DNA from: Nemertoderma westbladi
Taxonomy: Eukaryota; Xenacoelomorpha; Nemertodermatida; Nemertodermatidae
Assembly (NCBI GenBank): GCA_032718475.1
Contig: JAUCBJ010007012.1
Coordinates: 1 to 61,340, forward strand
Reading direction: 5' to 3'
Length of the DNA: 61,340 nucleotides
Shown: positions 20,401 through 30,501 of the stretch, one piece after another
How positions within the stretch are numbered: the stretch's first letter is position 1
How the letters are laid out: every line of letters starts with the position of its first letter
Position numbers and translations under genes: made by a program
Notes under the pieces: generated by a model
Seen by the model: the letters and a program-made list of their open reading frames with translations, nothing else
Told to the model about the DNA's origin: nothing
The model's database searches: none

Positions 20401-20969
20401 ACTTCCAGTACCTTGGATCATGGATAGAGAGTAGCAAAAAGGACATAGAAGTTAGGAAAGCAAAGGCTTGGGTAGCTCTATCAAAAATGGATACCATCTG
20501 GAAATCAGATCTCTCCAGGCACCTGAAGACCAAGTTCTTTCGAGCCACAGTGGAAAGTGTATTTTTATACGGGGGTGAGACCTGGACACTGACTAAATCA
20601 CTTGAACAACAAATTGATGGTTGCTACACAAGACTACTAAGGGCAGCCCTAAACATCAGCTGGAGACAACACATGACAAACGCCGAGCTTTATGGTACAA
20701 TACCACCTGTATCAGCCACCCTCCGCGAACGCAGATTAAGATTCAGTGGGCACTGCTGGCGAAGTAAAGACGAGGTCATACCAGATCTACTTCTCTGGCA
20801 ACCAACTCATGGAAAGCGTAGTCGTGGACGACCTGCCATAACATATATAGATCAACTTGAAAGGGATACTGAACTTGGGAGAAACGAAATTGCGACAACT
20901 ATGGAGAATCGGGAAGCCTGGAAGGATATCATTTCCACTGTCCGAGTTCGCTCGACCTAGTAGTAGTAG
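17430..20969 (+). mobile_element. Full-length non-LTR retrotransposon, family A
   Basis: A perfect 11-bp TSD, TAATAATATTT, flanks the element (17419-17429 and 20970-20980). The 5' end carries TCAGGTCAGGTC, shared with the 5' end of family B at 43501. The 3' end is CCTAG followed by TAG repeats instead of poly(A). A 5'UTR of about 490 bp contains a 78-codon upstream frame (17780-18016) that overlaps the main frame; I cannot say whether it is a vestigial ORF1. Complete ends, TSDs and an unbroken frame mean the element may still be mobile or was until recently. Confidence 0.92.
17919..20960 (+). CDS. Endonuclease-reverse transcriptase polyprotein of non-LTR family A
   Basis: This 1013-residue frame drives target-primed reverse transcription. 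The N-terminal apurinic-type endonuclease has N61 (TMNARTL), E90 (IQEHR), Y167 (CCYSPTN), D203/N205 (AGDLNAQ) and D293-H294 (GSDHR). The RT has NYRGICLL, QNGFRPSRST, the first catalytic aspartate D660 (TFVDFKKAFDS), the GVLQGDTLAP block and the FADD active site (D769-D770). The C-terminal region with YLGSWIE, LRFSGHCWR and GKRSRGRP is shared with family B. All catalytic residues are present and there is no frameshift. Endonuclease type and RT order suggest an RTE-like or related clade; that placement is from memory. The ATG at 17919 is the first in frame. Other starts are possible, since the endonuclease begins near residue 55. Confidence 0.92.
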   Translation: MSMRTLQENYWLGRRPGQQGPRPSVVHQAGVDKLATGTEDREERRTNLLKCKKTLKIATMNARTLKAQSKQGDMVALAMEYNIDIICIQEHRICHEDTAMKNNDIGNGWTLVTSSAVRNSANASIGGVGILLSPFALKTLNNIESINSRVMIATFDGNPKTTVICCYSPTNASEPEQAVKFYEELTGLIKDIPKHNFKVIAGDLNAQIGPEDIKGYTYNTSSNRNGYLLLDLMEECELIPTNNTFEKSKGKLWTFQYPNGTKAQLDYILINKKWRNSMINCEAYSSFNLIGSDHRIVTAEIRLSLRASKPRTSKHINYDWEKLRTDNAVKDAYTVEVQNRFEALQSMDEDQSTDSIYQNIITAHKESAKRHIPQKPKRKQYVPWQNSEVTCKREDLKIAYKVKTEQPTTENINKVEKAKDDLKLAYNISQEKYIQDKTEAITTAHIQQQSRLTWQTVNEVSGRKSCAKGRLKADSPEERVGKWKNHFSNLLGQPPNIEVSPTRKIYDKTLPIETGDFTPAELQRSIKSMSNNKASGLDEIPAEVWKTGVLNRPLLNVCNRMLKGEKPPPIWTKGQLKPLPKKGDLGIPTNYRGICLLVVAAKIYNKMILYRIRPHIEKLLRKSQNGFRPSRSTIAQILALRRLIEGIKSKNLPAVMTFVDFKKAFDSIHRGKMLEILRAYGIPEVIVAGIGLLYCDIEAQVLSPDGETEFFSILAGVLQGDTLAPLLFVIVLDYAMRTATKGEDLGFTLQERRSSRYPATTVTDTDFADDIALLSNTLADAQLLLNKVERAAKEVGLHINATKTEFMTFNVDGNLTTIDNNQLRKVDDFQYLGSWIESSKKDIEVRKAKAWVALSKMDTIWKSDLSRHLKTKFFRATVESVFLYGGETWTLTKSLEQQIDGCYTRLLRAALNISWRQHMTNAELYGTIPPVSATLRERRLRFSGHCWRSKDEVIPDLLLWQPTHGKRSRGRPAITYIDQLERDTELGRNEIATTMENREAWKDIISTVRVRST

Positions 20970-20980
20970 TAATAATATTT

Positions 20981-22379
20981 AGTAATAATTATTTGCATTT
21001 TCGGGTACATCTTGGTCAATAGGATATAATCGATATTGTTCGCTACACATTTTAAAAGTAACGTTGTTTTGTAGCTAATATAACCCTTCCTTTCAAATCC
21101 TGCCTCATTCAGATTAGATACGCACTGTGCTGTGCACACACACGCACATATCTCTTATGTCTGCTGTTTGTTAGTGTGCGATGGTAGCCCATAGGTGTCT
21201 AAGAGCAGTGTCAAATGTCAATACTCGGCATTGTACCGTCAAGTTGATCTTAGGATTATTTCAGAGATTTATTCTGTCAACTGTGTGCACTCTGATAAGG
21301 CATTGGAATTGTTAAATTTGAAATTAGGAATGTACGGGTGTTCCGGGAGGAGACCTGGCTTCCATAAATATATAGAAAACTGGGGACATTCGAGCCTGGC
21401 CGTGGCCGCTACCGGTTATGTATGTCTAGTTTGTCTTAGTCAATCGTCAATTGTATTTCGAGAGAAAAGTCGCAGATACAAGGTTCATGACCAGATACAT
21501 CAGAACAAGGCGCAGATATATATATTAGTCTATGATCATCCTATGATCCCGTGGGAATTTTGTATATGACGGAGCTACCCCAGTACAGATATGGGACATA
21601 TAAAAAATTTTGGTAGATTTGGTAGATTTTGGTAAAATTGTCACAAGCAATTTTATCTATTGAATGAATTTTCAAAATTTCCTGCTAGCACCAAAATTTG
21701 CACACAGCACCCAAAAATACAAGTTTGATATGCTTGGTGCAACTTGTATATATTCCATCGTAACCAGAACCCCAAAAAACCCCAATTGCGTAAAAAACAA
21801 GTTTCAAACAATCAATTTACAAAATTGACATATTTCAAAATTTGGTGCTGGCACCAAAATTTGGCACCCGCCGAAAAAAACAAGTTTGAAATTTCTAAAT
21901 TAAATTATATGAATTCCATCAAATTGCTAACACCAAAAAAACCGGTGTAAATAAAAAATAGAGATGTTAAAAATCATATTTCATGAAATGTAATTTAAAA
22001 AAGTGCCAAAATTAGGGGTAACAAATGGTGCTATAACTCGAAAACTACCCAATATTTTTGAAAACGGTTTTCACTACTAGGAAGACAATAGATTTTTAGG
22101 AAAAGTCATAAAATTTCAGATTCCCAACTGCGTTTGTTTCAAAATTATAATAAAAAAAAACCACGGGGGGGGGGGGTCATATTGACCACCCTCCCCCTCG
22201 GGTTTAATAGGGTTAAACATAGCAACGGAGGAAATTGGCATAGCCTGGCAAAGGTTGTCAGCTTATGGCTGGCGATATCAAGGGCAACCAGGTGGAACCT
22301 CTGAGTCCATCGAGAACTGTAAAGCAGCGCGCTGTTGAGGGAACATGGGAAATAACCTAGAAAGGTGTCGGTTCAGCTC
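20981..22379. other. Non-coding stretch with poly-G tract
   Basis: No gene is supported. The 124-codon frame at 21195-21569 has no recognisable protein character. Around 21600-21900 the sequence is made of GGTAGATTTTGG and GGTGCTGGCACCAAAATTTGG permutations, similar in style to 2100-3720. A G homopolymer lies near 22161-22174. Confidence 0.45.
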
Positions 22380-22780
22380 CCAGAGGTCAACCGTAATCTG
22401 GAGAGAGGTTCCATCCTTTTGAACACCATGGGGCTGAGCCACTCACTCGGGTCGTTTTCATCATTCGGCGTAGCCATAGTGAAAGGATGGTTTCTTCCCA
22501 GTGGTGATCCTGCCAAATGCCATGAAGATCCGGAATAGGATGTCGGTGGTGTTTGCACCAGAGTTGGGGAAGAACTCCAGCCCTATGATATCGAACTTTG
22601 GGTTCTTGGTGACTTGGAGGCCCACAGTCACTGTTTCGATTGCCTCCCTTTGCTCTAAGGCAGAAACGATGGGGTGCTTCGAATTTGGTGCCAGCGGGGA
22701 TCAATCAGACCTCGGTGGTTCCAGAAGTGTGATGGAGTATCTGCGGCACATTGGTGGGGCACATCTTGTTGCAGTCCGGT
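22380..22780 (-). pseudogene. Gypsy-like gag-protease relic, part 2 (interrupted)
   Basis: Minus-strand frames contain FFPNSGANTTDILF, which resembles the D-S/T-G-A protease block of Ty3/gypsy-type polyproteins with Asp changed to Asn. Stops and frame changes are frequent. It is the continuation of the gag relic at 26258-26810; the hAT-like transposon separates the two halves and its 8-bp TSD marks the junction. Confidence 0.5.
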
Positions 22781-22788
22781 TTGGTCAG

Positions 22789-25700
22789 TAGGCCGGAGTG
22801 AAAAAATCAAATTTTTGAAATCGCACTTGGCTATGTGTGGGAAAGTTGACCATTAGTATAAAAACGTCACTTGCAAAATATTTTTGAATTACATTAAGGT
22901 TAACACCTGCCCCCAACCAATTGAATTTTCAGAATTTTGGTATTTTGTGTCCCAGTGACAAATATAACCAGATAAATAAAACTATTAAAATATAACTTGG
23001 CTTAATGACAAAAAGTTACCCATTAGCATCGAAGAGTTACATGGAAAATATTTTTGAGTGCAGTTAAGGGTAACACCTGCCCCCATCCAATTGAATTTTT
23101 TACATTTTTGTAGTTTTCGCCCGAAAGTTGTTGGCTTTGTGGCTTTTGAAATCGTTTTTATTAACATATATATTTGGATTTGATTGGTAAATTTATATAA
23201 ATTGCTACAGTGAGATACAAGAGAACATTTACAACACAACACAGTTATTGCATTAGGTAACATAATCTTTTTTAGTTTCCTTTGATTTAATTTTTTTGAG
23301 ACATTAGTTTTGCTCGTATAAACCCATCTCTCCGTTGTTCCCCAATAACACATTTTGACGCTTCAGTAACAATTGAAACATGCCTCTCAACCGCCTGAGA
23401 GTGATTAGGAAGTTTAACTACTTCAGTGTCACTAGCAGCAAAGTTATAGAGATCATCCTTTGAACAGCCTACAAGTAGTGGTGGCTCTGTAACGGCGATG
23501 TCTCTCCATTGAATCATATCCATATAGTCTGTTGGTTCTAGATTCAGCACTGGTGGTAGGAACTCTCGTACTACACTTGTAGAGTAGGAAATTTTACGAG
23601 CCTTCACGATCCTTCTAACTGCCAGTTCAACAATATATTTATTTTCATCAAACAGCATTGCCAAGAGCAATGACTCAGAGTGACAGCAATAAGAACCCCT
23701 TTGTAATACAGGATCAACTACTTCTCGAAGTTCAGGTTTAAGGTATTCCAGGCGTTTGAGCAAGCGATAAAACACATATGGGGCTTCATAGCACCTCCAA
23801 TGAAGTTTAATATCAAACCATGTTGGAGTGTATACTTTCACTATAAACTCAGCTAAGCACATCAACTCTGTAGATGGCTTTGATGTGGCTATGTAAAGAC
23901 GCAGAATACGGCTTGCTGCAGTCAGCCATCTGGCATGATTCAAACCACCTGGTTGATAAGCTGACAAATTACTTGTATTATCTTTACCTGTGACATTTTG
24001 TACAATTTTGTACAGATACTTCTGGTCTTTACTCAATGTCTTCACAATTGCTTCATCCATATCAATTCCCACAAAACTGTTTCCTTCAATGCTTATTGGC
24101 TGAAAATTAATAATAGGCAATTGCTTACATCCACTAAGCTGTTTTCCAATTTCACCAGAGAAGGACTTCGGTCCTGCAGTTACCCCATCCAAACTACCTA
24201 ATAGGTGTCGCAGAGGTAGTTTATTGATGTGTAACAGGCAAACTAACCACTGTAATGGACGGCCAATAGTCTTCTCCAAGAGACGAACTGCACCACCTAA
24301 ACGCCCTGTGTTAATAACTGTGCTGTCACATCCAACCGCTTTCACAGAGTCCAATTTCGCATTATTTTTCTTTAAACATTCAATAATCCCATCCTTGATA
24401 GCAATTGCTTTTCCAGAGGATGGTGTAAAATGACCAATGTACTTGGACTCAGGCTCTTCTATAACAACATAATGCTCTTCCATAATCTCCTTTCTAAAAT
24501 AGCTCCTGGTATCTCCAAATTGTTGCTGATCACGTGTGACATCCTTTCTTCCATCAAAAAATATTGCTATAGGGGAGAATTGTGTTCCTGTTTGTAACTC
24601 AAGACTAACTTTCTCACGCTCACGCCTCACTTTGCTCCGGTCTATTACAAATGATGAATCACTGGCAGTGACGAGTCCAACATCCTGCAGTATTGCACTT
24701 GACAGGGCAGCTGCAGCTCGGTCTGAAACTCCATGGCGGTCACTTTCTCTTGCAAGAGTAGGAAGATTTCTACGCATCTGTTGAGATGTCTCAACAGCAG
24801 TAGTAGGTCTATTGGCACACCACTCTGGATCACTTGAATTTGAAGATTCAATATTGGCCACGTCCGAATCAGTAGACAAATCATGTTCAGTTCCAGTAGT
24901 AGTACAATCGTGCGAAGTTGACAAATATTCTCTATGATGGGCTTTTCGTAACTTTTTTCGAGTTGATTCTTCATCCACATCACCAATTTTCATTTTTCTC
25001 TTGGTTCTTTGGTCAGTCAAAAATACTCTTTCCTCCTGTGGAATCTTCTTGGACTTGTCACAAGAACATTCATTAAAGTTGGAACATTTACATGAAGAAA
25101 CATCAAAGAGCTGGTCTGCTTCCTTTCTAAATGTATCTACTTTAGCTTTATATTTACATGAGTCCACTCTTCCCTTATATTGCTTTAGAATAATTCGATG
25201 CTTGTTTTTGTAGGTAACTATTTTATTTGTAATTGATTTGATTTCAATTGTTGGGATTGAGGCCATTTCCCAGATAGCTTTTACATCGCTGGCAACTACC
25301 TTCGCCACATCCCAAATGTCAGGCTCCTTTGTGTCAGCTGTTCCTTTTATTGTATGGCGGATATGTAGATAATGAACAAACATATCACGATATGTAGGCA
25401 AAATGGAGTTATTGAGAGTTTTTGGTTTTCCCAATATTTTATCACTGCTGTCAGCAAGAGATAGCAATCTCAGCAATGTCAGCAATGTAGATAGAGTCTG
25501 TGATTTTAATGTACAGTAAAATACTGAAATTTATTAAGCAATTAAATATAACATAGTGAATAAACTATAATATATAAAACGACTATCAAAAAATGAATAA
25601 TATTTCTGTGTTACATTATCAATAATATCAGAGTTGAATGAATGAAGGCAGTGTTGGGATGGTTTAGCAACGTTTATACTCTAGCCTGCCCTAATCTACA

Positions 25701-26249
25701 CTACTACTAATTTCCTTTGTTAAATGCTGTTGCCATCCATGTACTACAACAGTAGCACACAAGCTCTGTCTGACTTAGTTTGTTGACCAAAGCTGATCTG
25801 TCATTGGATGGATGGATTGGATACTTGCCGATGGCTGGGGCAAGTGAGTAACCCCCATGGTATTAGTAGTTAGGGTATCCTGTAGTTATTCCTAATTGAA
25901 TGAATTATATACATATAATTCAATAATATAAAAACAAATCGCTAATTTCAAACGGTTGGGGGCAGGTGTTAACCTTACCTGCATCCAAAAATATTTTGCA
26001 TGTACCTCTTTGATACTAATGGCTAAGGTTCTGTCATTCAGCCAACTTATATTTTCATAGTTTTATTTATCTGGTTATATTTGTCACTGGGACACAAAAT
26101 ACCAAAATTCTGAAAATTAAATTGGTTGGGGGCAGGTGTTACCCTTAATGTAATTCAAAAATATTTTGCAACGTTTTTATACTAATGGTCAACTTTCCCA
26201 CACATAGCCAAGTGCGATTTCAAAAATTTGATTTTTTCACTCCGGCCTA
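22789..26249 (-). mobile_element. hAT-like DNA transposon, apparently complete
   Basis: The terminal inverted repeats begin TAGGCCGGAGTG at the left and close CACTCCGGCCTA at the right. They extend with high similarity for about 300 bp (22789-23095 and about 25945-26249), including the repeated phrase TTGGGGGCAGGTGTTA. The 8-bp TSD TTGGTCAG is perfect (22781-22788 and 26250-26257). TIR start (TAGG), 8-bp TSD and the encoded transposase agree with the hAT superfamily. The interior carries one long minus-strand frame. The element interrupts a gypsy-like gag gene. Confidence 0.92.
23287..25485 (-). CDS. hAT-like transposase (divergent subgroup)
   Basis: The 732-codon frame fills the transposon. 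Features seen: a basic N-terminal region; a cysteine cluster at 132-142 (SCKCSNFNECSCD); an acidic, serine-rich linker (about 185-235); candidate catalytic aspartates D311 (IFFDGRKD) and D387 (VGCDSTV); the hAT-type C-x2-H (C416-LL-H419); R519-W520 (HARWL), like the RW motif of hAT proteins; and a C-terminal AVERHVS block with E700, placed like the catalytic glutamate of hAT transposases. Residue roles are by analogy. I recall similar unnamed invertebrate proteins with the C-terminal phrase QAVER...RDGFIRA. The frame opens with TTG and stays open upstream; a 3' splice site (TCACAG, AG at 25498-25499) suggests a 5' exon. The first in-frame ATG is at 25383. No stop or frameshift inside. Confidence 0.8.
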   Translation of the reverse strand: MLTLLRLLSLADSSDKILGKPKTLNNSILPTYRDMFVHYLHIRHTIKGTADTKEPDIWDVAKVVASDVKAIWEMASIPTIEIKSITNKIVTYKNKHRIILKQYKGRVDSCKYKAKVDTFRKEADQLFDVSSCKCSNFNECSCDKSKKIPQEERVFLTDQRTKRKMKIGDVDEESTRKKLRKAHHREYLSTSHDCTTTGTEHDLSTDSDVANIESSNSSDPEWCANRPTTAVETSQQMRRNLPTLARESDRHGVSDRAAAALSSAILQDVGLVTASDSSFVIDRSKVRREREKVSLELQTGTQFSPIAIFFDGRKDVTRDQQQFGDTRSYFRKEIMEEHYVVIEEPESKYIGHFTPSSGKAIAIKDGIIECLKKNNAKLDSVKAVGCDSTVINTGRLGGAVRLLEKTIGRPLQWLVCLLHINKLPLRHLLGSLDGVTAGPKSFSGEIGKQLSGCKQLPIINFQPISIEGNSFVGIDMDEAIVKTLSKDQKYLYKIVQNVTGKDNTSNLSAYQPGGLNHARWLTAASRILRLYIATSKPSTELMCLAEFIVKVYTPTWFDIKLHWRCYEAPYVFYRLLKRLEYLKPELREVVDPVLQRGSYCCHSESLLLAMLFDENKYIVELAVRRIVKARKISYSTSVVREFLPPVLNLEPTDYMDMIQWRDIAVTEPPLLVGCSKDDLYNFAASDTEVVKLPNHSQAVERHVSIVTEASKCVIGEQRRDGFIRAKLMSQKN

Positions 26250-26257
26250 TTGGTCAG

Positions 26258-26810
26258 GTTGTGGTCCGGTGCCATCGGTTTCCTGGTGGCGGCGGCATGG
26301 CAGTACATTGACCAGAGAGACTGTGGGGCAGCCTATCGCTGTGTCCTTGTGGGCGGTCCAGACGGACGCAAGGTGTAGGGCAACTGTGATGGAGCTGCCA
26401 CCGTGTTGGCGCCGCAGTTGCTCTGTTACCTTATCACTGAAGCCTGTAATAAACTGGTCGAGAAGCGAGTCGTTTGAGTGGGCTTCAGCGAAAGGAAGCA
26501 TTCCGAAGCTGCAGTTGGCCGCGATTTTTCAAAGGTTAACGAGGAATGCTTCCAGTGTCTCATCGGTTAGTTGGGCATGCCAAGTCAGTTATTGGCGTTG
26601 CACCCATTTGTTGGTGCCTCTTTTATGTGAGTATCGAGGGAGGTGATCCCGGTAGCTGCATTTTGGTTGTCTGCTGTTGACTGGTGACAATCCGAGAGCT
26701 TGCAATATGATATTTGTTCTGTGTGAGAATACTGTGGTTGTGGTTCCATTGGCAGTTCATACAGATGTTGCTTGCAGTATGCTAATTGCATTTTCCGTAC
26801 CACCAGGCAA
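26258..26810 (-). pseudogene. Gypsy-like gag relic, part 1 (interrupted)
   Basis: Reading down from about 26640 the minus strand gives WHAQLTDETLEAFLVNL, a stop, then KIAANCSFG and LLDQFITGFSDKVTEQLRRQ. This is the order of the conserved C-terminal part of Ty3/gypsy Gag. The frame runs to 26258 and resumes beyond the hAT-like insertion at 22780. Several stops make it non-functional. Upstream bases (26640-26810) are probably more gag but are not clearly aligned. Confidence 0.65.
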
Positions 26811-27237
26811 GCACCAAAAATGATAGTTCGTTACCGTACCAGATATGATTTTTACTGATATGTGTCGTGATCAGCTTAAAAACCTTAAAACCTTAAAAAC
26901 CAGAATAGCTTCAGAATTACAAAACCAAAGGCAAATTTTAACAGTTTATAATTTTGTGCTACTTGTACTTTTCGTTCTGGGGCACCAGGCATTATCCAAA
27001 ATATGTATAACTAGTGTCATCGTCATCAGCGACCTCGAAAACCCGTACACGTTCAAAATTATGATACCCAACACAACATTTTTTAGTTTGACATTTTTTT
27101 ACTTGTATTTTTCGTTCTGGGGGTAATTGAATTTATACATGTTAATATATTCCAAATAAGTAGCTAAATATTTGTAATTAAATTTTTATAGTATTTAGTT
27201 TTTGGTTCTAATTACCGGTATGTTTCTACCAGAAACC
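26811..27237. other. Non-coding gap
   Basis: AT-rich, with no supported feature. Confidence 0.45.
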
Positions 27238-28722
27238 GAACATTTCGGTCCTGGACAAATTGATCCCTGACATTTCGGTCCCATTACAATTCGTTCCCGG
27301 TCAATTCGTTCCCGGACAATTCGGTACCTGACAATTCGTTCCCGGACAATTCGGTCCCGGACAATTCGGTCCCGGACTATTCGATCCTGGACAAATTGAT
27401 CCCTGACATTTCGGTCCTAGGACAATTCGTTCCCGGACAATTCGTTCCTGGACAATTCGTTCTCAGACAATTCGGTCCCGGACAATTCGTTCCCGGACTA
27501 TTCGGTCCTGGACAAATCGATCCCTGACATTTCGGTCCTAGGACAATTCGTTCCCGGACAATTCGTTCCTGGACAATTCGTTCTCAGACAATTCGGTCCC
27601 GGACAATTCGTTCCCGGAAAATTCGGTCCTGGACAATTCATTCCCGGACAATTCGGTCCCGGACAATTCGGTTCCGGACAATTCGGTCCTGGACAAATCG
27701 ATCCCTGACATTTCGGTCCTAGGACAATTCGTTCCCGGACAATTCGGTACCTGACAATTCGTTCCCGGACAATTCGGTCCCGGACAATTCGGTCCCGGAC
27801 AATTCGGTCCTGGACAAATCGATCCCTGACATTTCGGTCCTAGGACAATTCGTTCCCGGACAATTCGGTACCTGACAATTCGTTCCTGGACAATTCGTTC
27901 CCGGACAATTCGTTCCTGGACAATTCGTTCTCAGACAATTCGGTCCCGGACAATTCGTTCCCGGAAAATTCGGTCCTGGACAATTCATTCCCGGACAATT
28001 CGGTCCCGGACAATTCGGTTCCGGACAATTCGTTCCCGGACAATTCGGTACCTGACAATTCGTTCCCGGACAATTCGGTCCCGGACAATTCGGTCCCGGA
28101 CTATTCGGTCCTGGACAAATCGATCCCTGACATTTCGGTCCTAGGACAATTCGTTCCTGGACAATTCGTTCTCAGACAATTCGGTCCCAGACAATTCGTT
28201 CCCGGAAAATTCGGTCCTGGACAATTCATTCCCGGACAATTCGGTCCCGGACAATTCGGTTCCGGACAATTCGGTCCTGGACAAATCGATCCCTGACATT
28301 TCGGTCCTAGGACAATTCGTTCCCGCACAATTCGGTCCCAGACAATTCGTTCCCGGAAAATTCGGTCCTGGACAATTCATTCCCGGACAATTCGGTCCCG
28401 GACTATTCGGTCCTGGACAAATCGATCCTGGACAAATCGATCCCTGACATTTCGGTCCTAGGACAATTCGTTCCCGGACAATTCGTTCCCGGACAATTCG
28501 TTTCCGGACAATTCGGTCCTGGACAATTCGGTCCCGGACAATTCGGTCCTGGACAAATCGATCCCTGACATTTCGGTCCTAGGACAATTCGTTCCCGGAC
28601 AATTCGTTCCCGGACAATTCATTTCCGGACAATTCGGTCCCGGACAATTCGTTCACGGACAATTTAGTCCCATTCATTTAGTATTTTGGAACCGAATTAC
28701 ACGGGACCGAATTGTCCAGGGC
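27238..28722. repeat. 15-bp minisatellite with higher-order structure
   Basis: About 1.5 kb of a 15-bp unit, GGACAATTCGGTCCC or GGACAATTCGTTCCC, with point variants. A marker phrase, AAATCGATCCCTGACATTTC, recurs roughly every 120-170 bp (for example near 27511, 27693, 27814, 28105, 28271, 28430 and 28555), giving higher-order units. The unit length is a multiple of three and lacks stops in some frames, so it yields minus-strand frames such as SGTELSGNELSG; these are most likely artefacts. At the right edge the repeat appears inverted (GGGACCGAATTGTCC). Confidence 0.92.
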
Positions 28723-30501
28723 GTTTTACTATATTGTGGGGTTACCAATTTTCTGGTATCATGAACAATTAATGTTTATTAAGTGGGCGGGTCTTATTTC
28801 AGATAAATCATTTTATAAATTAAAAACCAAGTGTATTTATTTTATACAAAATTTGTGTCGCAAATTTGGGACACGTGCTTACATGCCTATATAAAGGACT
28901 ATGAAATAAACTATGATAACTAAGTTTATAGGCACGCAGCACAATATATTTTAAATTCTGTATGTAGTAATGCGGTGAACATATTTTTTATTATTATATT
29001 TTTTAAGTCTTTGCAAAGTTAAAAACATTTCAAATTTCGAATATCAATGAAACAATACCCACCACTATCAGACAACATGTAATAATTTATAAAATGGAGG
29101 AAATTTAAACATATTTACAGTTGACCCATAGATCTGCTGTCACCTAAGCCTACAGCTCTACTAAAGCCCTAGGTCCGAATCCGCATTCGCCAACCAGATC
29201 GAAGTGTCTGAGGCTGCCTCCCGCACCACTCGTCTAGCTGCCGACTAGCCATTCAAACACATTAGGTACGACCGGAGGAGTGAAAAACTGAACCGCCGGT
29301 GTGACCGTTTGACAAACTGGTGGGCAGCTTGTGCCTTTCCTTAAAAAATCGTTCAACTCTCTTAAAAAAAATCGGTTTAGAATAAGAAATAAAAATATGG
29401 ACAAAAAAAAGTATTATTAGTGACCTCCCTCCTTAAATTGTTGAAAATTTAAAATTTTCAGTCACACGTGTAGAGTAAAATAACATCTTGGACACCGACA
29501 ATCCCAATTAAAGCCCAAACCAAGCACTTTTACCAAGCTGGGAGTGAAAAATCAACATGTTGTGTCTGAAAATGGTGTACCCCAAGCCCCATCCTAAATA
29601 GTTCATTTAAACGAATTGACTCTCATTTGATAATTCAATAGTTATGACTGGACTATTCGTAATTACTGCAACATTAACGAGTTATCCCGCATTAGCCGGA
29701 TGAATAGTTTGTTGTGCAGAGTGAATTTTACAGTATTTTTCATATAGGGGTTAATTGATTAATTACATTACATAATTAAATATTTATATTACTGTAAATA
29801 TAAAATAATCTAAATATGGATTTATGCACATTATTTATTTCTGTAGCCTAATGTGATTGTCTGGATTAAACATTAAACGGAGATGAGGCCATCTATAATA
29901 AGTTCTAAGGATTTAACATATTTCATAAGTTTCGTTTGTGCAAGAAACGTCCTCATTTGGATTGAATGTATAGCTTTCCCTACTCAAAGGTTAGCTACAT
30001 GAAGGCGGTGTGGTATGGTGGTGAGAACCATTGCATTTTGGGACTAGGGTTATTTCTATATATGAGGTCGCCTAAACATTGTGGCGACAAATCTTATGTC
30101 AGAGAACAGGATTCGAATCATTCGAGTAATGGTTAGTGGGGGTGGGGAAGCTGTTAGGTGCATTCCTTGAAGCACTTCCTGAACAGTGGCTCCAAAAATC
30201 AGTCTCTGCGGATGGGATAAATTGTTTCTCCAAATTCATGTTCAGTCACCCACTACAATTATTTTTTTTTAATACTTGTTTAATACTTTTCACAATTAAT
30301 ACTGTACAGTTTTACAGATTTGCCAAACCATGGCATAAAATGAATTTAAATAATTATACTTTATTACAACACTAATGATAATAACAATATATTGTATATT
30401 TTAAATATCATTTTATATATTATTTATTTATACAGTAGATCAACATAATTTAGCTTATTTATCTAACCAAATACATGCACAATTGAAACGATCTGAAAAT
30501 A
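28723..30501. other. Non-coding stretch upstream of the secreted-protein gene
   Basis: No gene is supported. The sequence is AT-rich, with a GC-richer island at about 29110-29340 that has no long open frame. Promoter elements for the next gene cannot be assigned with confidence. Confidence 0.45.

Noticed and set aside
21195-21569. 124-codon plus-strand frame
   Set aside because: No recognisable domain, atypical composition and no flanking splice or poly(A) signals that I could support.
27719-28380. Several 75-90 codon minus-strand frames with GTELS or NCPGTN repeats
   Set aside because: They arise from the 15-bp minisatellite, whose unit is divisible by three and lacks stops; no start context or flanking coding signal.
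30001-30125. Possible tRNA or SINE head (TGGTGGTGAGAACC and GGATTCGAATCA)
   Set aside because: The two box-like words are about 100 bp apart and no cloverleaf can be drawn between them.
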